A stretch of DNA of 64,000 nt from Jannaschia sp. GRR-S6-38. Its GTDB lineage: Bacteria; Pseudomonadota; Alphaproteobacteria; Rhodobacterales; Rhodobacteraceae. Positions 63,271-64,000 of the stretch are shown here, one piece after another. The position numbers were made by a program, and so were the translations under genes. The notes under the pieces were generated by a model. That model saw only the letters and a program-made list of their open reading frames with translations, was not told the DNA's origin and ran no database searches. The stretch is from the NCBI RefSeq assembly GCF_029853695.1, contig NZ_CP122537.1, positions 124,001-188,000 on the forward strand, in the 5' to 3' direction. Every line of letters starts with the position of its first letter. The first letter of the stretch is position 1.

Positions 63271-64000
63271 CTAATGCGCCGTCTCCTCCACCTCGCCCAC
63301 GGTGAAGAAGAAATCCTCGGGATGGTCGGCCATCGCCACCGCGTCGGGCACCGCATCGGGGCCCGCAAGGAAGACATTGGCCCCGAAATGCGCGTGCATC
63401 CGCGACAGCCGGCGCATCCGCTCGGACCTGAGCTCGTCATAGATGGCCGCGAAGCCCTCCGTCGCCTTCAGCTCGGCGATCCTCGCGCGGTGGGCGGCGA
63501 CGCAGGCCGCATGTTGCGCGGCCACGCCCGGGAGCGCGCGCAGCGCCTCCAGCTCGGCCGCCATCGCCGGGATCATACGCTGGATCGCCGTGTCGCGTTC
63601 GGCGTTGTTGTTCATACGAAACCAGTAGCCCAGACCCTGGTCGCGCTCGACATGGTTCACCCGGCCCCGGTCGCGCTTGACGAGGAAGCTTTCGGCGTCG
63701 CGCACCGCGTAATGGTTCAGCGTCACGAGGTCGTAGCCGTACGTCTCCAGCGTCGAGCGCCAGCCGGTGCGCAGCATCTCCTTCGGCATCGGCTGGCCCG
63801 AGCCGTTGACCCAGCTGATCTGCTCCCAGAGATCGGGGCGCAGGCCTTTGGGGCGATGCACGCCCATCTTCTTGTAGGTGCCCACGTTCCGGAACAGCGT
63901 CTTGAAACCCCAGGCCTGGTGCGGCTTGCGGATCAGCTCGGGCGCGCAGCGGTCGAAGCGGGCGAGCGTCGATGCGTCCTCGAAACTCTCGAGATCGGCG
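63271..64000 (-). CDS. Glycosyltransferase family 2-like protein, 5' end cut
   Basis: The open frame continues beyond the window; the visible 242 residues are the C-terminal part of a Rhodobacterales glycosyltransferase-like family. Visible landmarks are HQAWGFKTLFRNVGTYKKMGVHRPKGL in outline, YDLVTLNHYAVRDAESFLVKRDRGR, FRMNNNAERDT and the end FFFTVGEVEETAH. The donor-binding N-terminal domain is off-window, so the assignment rests on the C-terminal pattern. Stop at 63271, ten bases after the convergent gene. Confidence 0.6.
   Translation of the reverse strand, partial: ADLESFEDASTLARFDRCAPELIRKPHQAWGFKTLFRNVGTYKKMGVHRPKGLRPDLWEQISWVNGSGQPMPKEMLRTGWRSTLETYGYDLVTLNHYAVRDAESFLVKRDRGRVNHVERDQGLGYWFRMNNNAERDTAIQRMIPAMAAELEALRALPGVAAQHAACVAAHRARIAELKATEGFAAIYDELRSERMRRLSRMHAHFGANVFLAGPDAVPDAVAMADHPEDFFFTVGEVEETAH

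Overview
The window is dense, GC-rich, single-copy chromosomal DNA from an alphaproteobacterium, most likely of the Rhodobacterales (Roseobacter/Rhodobacter group). The evidence is a CckA/ChpT phosphorelay with CtrA-type TTAA-N7-TTAA boxes, a recA promoter with alphaproteobacterial LexA boxes (GTTC-N7-GTTC), an OlsBA ornithine-lipid pair, a class II DAHP synthase, a fused 730-residue beta-oxidation protein, a SUF cluster led by an IscR with only one cysteine, and many short conserved genes typical of that order. I saw no insertion sequence, phage gene, CRISPR array, rRNA or tRNA.

Layout. 1-5.7 kb: M32 carboxypeptidase (3' end cut), heme A synthase, TrmJ, a ThiE-like protein and olsB-olsA. 5.7-9.5 kb: perfect CtrA box, DUF3553, chpT, then yicC-gmk-gamma carbonic anhydrase joined by 4-base overlaps, and a PAS protein. 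9.6-15.6 kb: SpoIIAA-like protein, DAHP synthase, GlxA-type regulator, small protein, glnE. 15.6-23.4 kb: an eight-gene minus-strand iron-sulfur operon, iscR, cysteine desulfurase, sufB, FkbM methyltransferase, sufC, sufD, YIP1-like membrane protein, sufS. 23.4-28.7 kb: hydrolase, small protein, HD hydrolase, VIT-type transporter, secreted protein, icd, YitT, SMR pump. 28.7-33.3 kb: alaS, recA and a divergent sulfotransferase. 33.3-34.0 kb holds no gene I can support. 34.0-42.7 kb: cckA, rsmB-like, guaB, a universal stress protein with an FNR-type box, thrS. 42.9-50.3 kb: SRAP protein, histidine kinase, 5'-nucleotidase, DUF952, pyrD, MATE pump and two thioesterases. 50.3-58.8 kb: two related MerR regulators around a GFA gene, then a beta-oxidation operon (acyl-CoA dehydrogenase, thiolase, FadJ-type fusion plus three accessory genes). 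59-64 kb: sulfotransferase and EamA exporter, acyl-CoA ligase with a coupled unknown membrane protein, and a glycosyltransferase cut by the window end.

Three regulatory stories stand out. First, the phosphorelay genes cckA and chpT lie in the same window as two perfect and two near-perfect CtrA boxes; one perfect box precedes cckA itself and the other precedes the ornithine-lipid genes. Second, an AT-rich patch inside the first cysteine desulfurase gene carries a sequence matching the core of the E. coli type-1 IscR site, over a promoter-like sequence that would drive sufB onward. Third, an ACGT-rich double inverted repeat of the type read by MerR regulators of acyl-CoA catabolism precedes the MerR gene and beta-oxidation operon. 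No wholly new system is proven here; the best leads are the internal IscR-like site, the FkbM methyltransferase inside the SUF operon, and the roughly 230-residue acidic linker in CckA.
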